From Flavobacteriaceae bacterium (GTDB lineage Bacteria > Bacteroidota > Bacteroidia > Flavobacteriales > Flavobacteriaceae): a stretch of 7,918 bases of DNA. Below are positions 6,359 to 7,918 of the stretch, piece after piece; within the stretch, counting starts at the first letter, position 1; each line of letters begins with the position of its first letter. The stretch spans positions 1-7,918 of the forward strand of contig VMCO01000051.1 in NCBI GenBank assembly GCA_008081325.1, in the 5' to 3' direction. Below the pieces are notes generated by a model. The model saw only the letters and a program-made list of their open reading frames with translations, made no database searches and was not told the origin of the DNA. Made by a program: the position numbers and the translations under genes.

Positions 6359-7198
6359 ATGAAAAATATTTTTGACGAAGTTTCTTACAGCTGCAGTGAA
6401 AATGTTACTAAAACTTACAGTACATCATTTTCTCTTGCTACTAGATTACTTTCAAAAAATATAAGAAAAGACATTTATAATATATATGGTTTTGTAAGGT
6501 TTGCAGACGAAATTGTAGACTCATTCCATGATTATAATAAAACTGAACTATTTAATGACTTCTCCATAGATTTAGAAAAAGCCTTACATAACAAAATTCA
6601 CTTAAATCCCATATTAAATTCGTTCCAACATACTTTTCACAAGTATAGTTTAGATAAAAATCTTGTTGATTCCTTTATGAAAAGCATGAGAATGGATTTG
6701 ACAAAGAAAAAATATAGCACTGTTGAGGAATATAAAGAATATATTTATGGGTCTGCTGACGTTGTAGGACTTATGTGTTTAAAAGTTTTTGTACAAGGTA
6801 ATGCTAATATGTATAAAAAACTTAAGAATAGTGCTATGAAACTTGGCTCAGCTTTTCAAAAGGTAAATTTTCTTAGGGATTTAAAAGCCGATAAGGAAGA
6901 CCTAAATAGAACATATTTTCCAAATACAAAATTTGAAAAATTAAGTGAGTCTGAAAAAAATGAAATCATAAATGACATCGAAAGTGATTTTAATGAAGGA
7001 TTAGAAGGAATTAAAGAATTACCCTTAGATGCAAAATTTGGAGTATTCATGGCGTATCGTTATTACAATCAGCTACTCAAAAAGCTTAAAAAAACACCCG
7101 CAACAGAAATTATTAATAAAAGAATAAGGGTCCCAAACCTCAAAAAATTAGAACTTCTAACCAGAAGTTATGTCAAATATCAGTTAAATCTACTCTAA
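6359..7198 (+). CDS. crtB: Phytoene synthase
   Basis: Condenses two geranylgeranyl-diphosphate molecules to 15-cis-phytoene, the committed step of C40 carotenoid synthesis. The 279-residue protein is a full-length trans-isoprenyl diphosphate synthase of the squalene/phytoene type. The first Asp-rich motif is YGFVRFADEIVD (43-54; D50 and D54), and the second is NFLRDLKAD (170-178; N170, R173, D174, D178); both hold the Mg ions that bind the diphosphates. The substrate-pocket helix YGSADVVGLMCL (130-141) and the DLNRTYFP segment (181-188) also match the family. Squalene or dehydrosqualene synthase is a less likely alternative given the neighbours. It follows crtI by 42 bp, and its TAA stop directly abuts the crtZ ATG, suggesting translational coupling. 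Confidence 0.95.
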   Translation: MKNIFDEVSYSCSENVTKTYSTSFSLATRLLSKNIRKDIYNIYGFVRFADEIVDSFHDYNKTELFNDFSIDLEKALHNKIHLNPILNSFQHTFHKYSLDKNLVDSFMKSMRMDLTKKKYSTVEEYKEYIYGSADVVGLMCLKVFVQGNANMYKKLKNSAMKLGSAFQKVNFLRDLKADKEDLNRTYFPNTKFEKLSESEKNEIINDIESDFNEGLEGIKELPLDAKFGVFMAYRYYNQLLKKLKKTPATEIINKRIRVPNLKKLELLTRSYVKYQLNLL

Positions 7199-7654
7199 AT
7201 GGAAATAGTCAAATTTGCTATTGTTTTTGTGTCAACATTCTTATTTATGGAATTTATGGCTTGGTTTTCACATAAATACATAATGCATGGTTTTTTATGG
7301 TCATTACACAAAGATCATCACAATCAAAATTTAAAAACATCATGGTGGGAAAGAAATGATTTGTTTTTTGTTTTCTATGCAGTTGTAAGCATGCTGTTTT
7401 TTTATTCCGAAGTTGAACTTGGTTTTAAATTTGGATTCGCTATTGGTTTTGGTATAATGGCATATGGATTAACATATTTTATTGTACATGACATATTCAT
7501 TCATCAGCGTTTTAAATTCTTAAAAAAAGCAAATAATTGGTATGCAAAAGGAGTTAGAAAAGCTCATAAAATGCATCATGCTAATATAAAAAAAGATGGG
7601 GGCGAAAGTTTTGGTATGCTATTTCCTCCGTTAAAGTACTTTAAGGAAAAATAA
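7199..7654 (+). CDS. crtZ: Beta-carotene 3-hydroxylase
   Basis: Membrane-bound non-heme di-iron hydroxylase of the fatty-acid-hydroxylase superfamily that converts beta-carotene via cryptoxanthin to zeaxanthin. The 151-residue product is of typical bacterial length. All four histidine clusters that bind the two irons are intact: H25-x4-H30, H37-x2-H40-H41, H97-x4-H102 and H123-x2-H126-H127. Hydrophobic segments at about 4-22, 54-70 and 78-96 fit membrane helices. The C-terminal GGESFGMLFPP matches the conserved tail. The ATG begins immediately after the crtB stop with no spacer. crtY follows after 22 bp. The product suggests zeaxanthin as end product, or an intermediate for further modification outside the window. 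Confidence 0.95.
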   Translation: MEIVKFAIVFVSTFLFMEFMAWFSHKYIMHGFLWSLHKDHHNQNLKTSWWERNDLFFVFYAVVSMLFFYSEVELGFKFGFAIGFGIMAYGLTYFIVHDIFIHQRFKFLKKANNWYAKGVRKAHKMHHANIKKDGGESFGMLFPPLKYFKEK

Positions 7655-7676
7655 CATTTCTCAATATTTTAATTAT

Positions 7677-7862
7677 ATGAAAGTCAACTCGCAATTTGAT
7701 TTTATTATTGTTGGAGCAGGTCTTTCGGGTCTTCATTTATCCTATTGTTTTTTAAAAGATGAATATTTCAAAGATTATTCGTTTTTAATAATTGATAAGG
7801 AAAAATCTAAAAAGGAAGATAATTATTTTTCATATTGGGAAATTGGAGATGTCAAAGGGTAG
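7677..7862 (+). CDS. crtY: Lycopene cyclase, N-terminal part; 3' end missing or corrupted
   Basis: Lycopene beta-cyclase (CrtY/CrtL type) closes both ends of lycopene to give beta-carotene. Only 61 residues can be read, against roughly 380 in the family. Visible features are the FAD-binding turn IIVGAGLSGL (10-19; Gly13, Gly15, Gly18), the acidic end of the second strand LIIDKE (37-42; Asp40), and DNYFSYWE (48-55), which corresponds to the D-x-T-W-C-F-W-E motif of lycopene cyclases. The frame then stops at TAG 7860-7862, inside a stretch whose composition no longer resembles the genome. I read this as a gene cut by a poor-quality contig end, not a pseudogene. Position after crtZ fits the flavobacterial order crtI-crtB-crtZ-crtY. 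Confidence 0.8.
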   Translation: MKVNSQFDFIIVGAGLSGLHLSYCFLKDEYFKDYSFLIIDKEKSKKEDNYFSYWEIGDVKG

Positions 7863-7918
7863 TCGAGGTGAAAAAAGAAAGGGAGGAAGGGGTATTTGGG
7901 CTCAAAAAAAGGAAAAGG
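7851..7918. other. Aberrant purine-rich terminal sequence, probable sequencing or assembly error
   Basis: The last 58 bases contain about 22 G, 26 A, 7 T and only 3 C, about 83% purine, and much richer in G than the surrounding genes. Runs of G and A dominate, and stops occur in the frame of crtY. The expected cyclase residues after the WE motif are not seen in the frames I examined. This resembles the unreliable tail of a read at a contig end. Confidence 0.7.

Noticed and set aside
7860..7862. True nonsense mutation making crtY a pseudogene
   Set aside because: The surrounding sequence loses cyclase similarity and genome-like composition at the same point, which fits a bad contig end better than a point mutation.

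Overview
The window is strongly AT-rich and looks like chromosomal DNA of a marine-type flavobacterium (Bacteroidetes/Bacteroidota). Three things support this: promoters of the TTG-N19-TAnnTTTG type, start codons without clear Shine-Dalgarno sequences, and gene families typical of the group (a HmuY-like surface lipoprotein beside a TonB-dependent receptor, and a crtI-crtB-crtZ-crtY carotenoid cluster). This assignment comes from reading the sequence; no database search was made.

Left part (1-949): the 3' end of a PyrR-like phosphoribosyltransferase gene runs into aroK (shikimate kinase, minus strand), and the two coding ends overlap by 9 bp. aroK is divergent from a tRNA-Lys(UUU) gene that has its own clear Bacteroidetes promoter.

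Middle part (950-4752): a second Bacteroidetes-type promoter drives a TonB-dependent outer-membrane receptor, which appears to start at a TTG codon, followed after 24 bp by a HmuY-family lipoprotein. A strong hairpin/T-run terminator closes this two-gene uptake operon. An AraC-family regulator with a PchR-like layout follows; it may control the uptake operon. By homology the operon acquires heme or an iron-containing ligand, but the HmuY homologue contains no histidine at all.

Right part (4764-7918): tRNA-Leu(GAG) starts 11 bp after the AraC gene and ends 10 bp before the carotenoid cluster. crtI (phytoene desaturase), crtB (phytoene synthase) and crtZ (beta-carotene hydroxylase) are complete. 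crtY (lycopene cyclase) is present only as its N-terminal FAD-binding part. Together the four enzymes would convert geranylgeranyl-PP to phytoene, lycopene, beta-carotene and zeaxanthin. crtY stops prematurely within the last ~70 bases, where composition changes abruptly to purine-rich sequence that does not read as protein. This is most likely a low-quality contig end and not a real mutation.

Overall this is mostly recognisable biology. The points most worth checking are the tRNA-Leu/crtI junction, the histidine-free HmuY-like protein, the TTG start of the receptor, and the aberrant right end. I found no CRISPR array, insertion sequence, phage gene or obviously new system.
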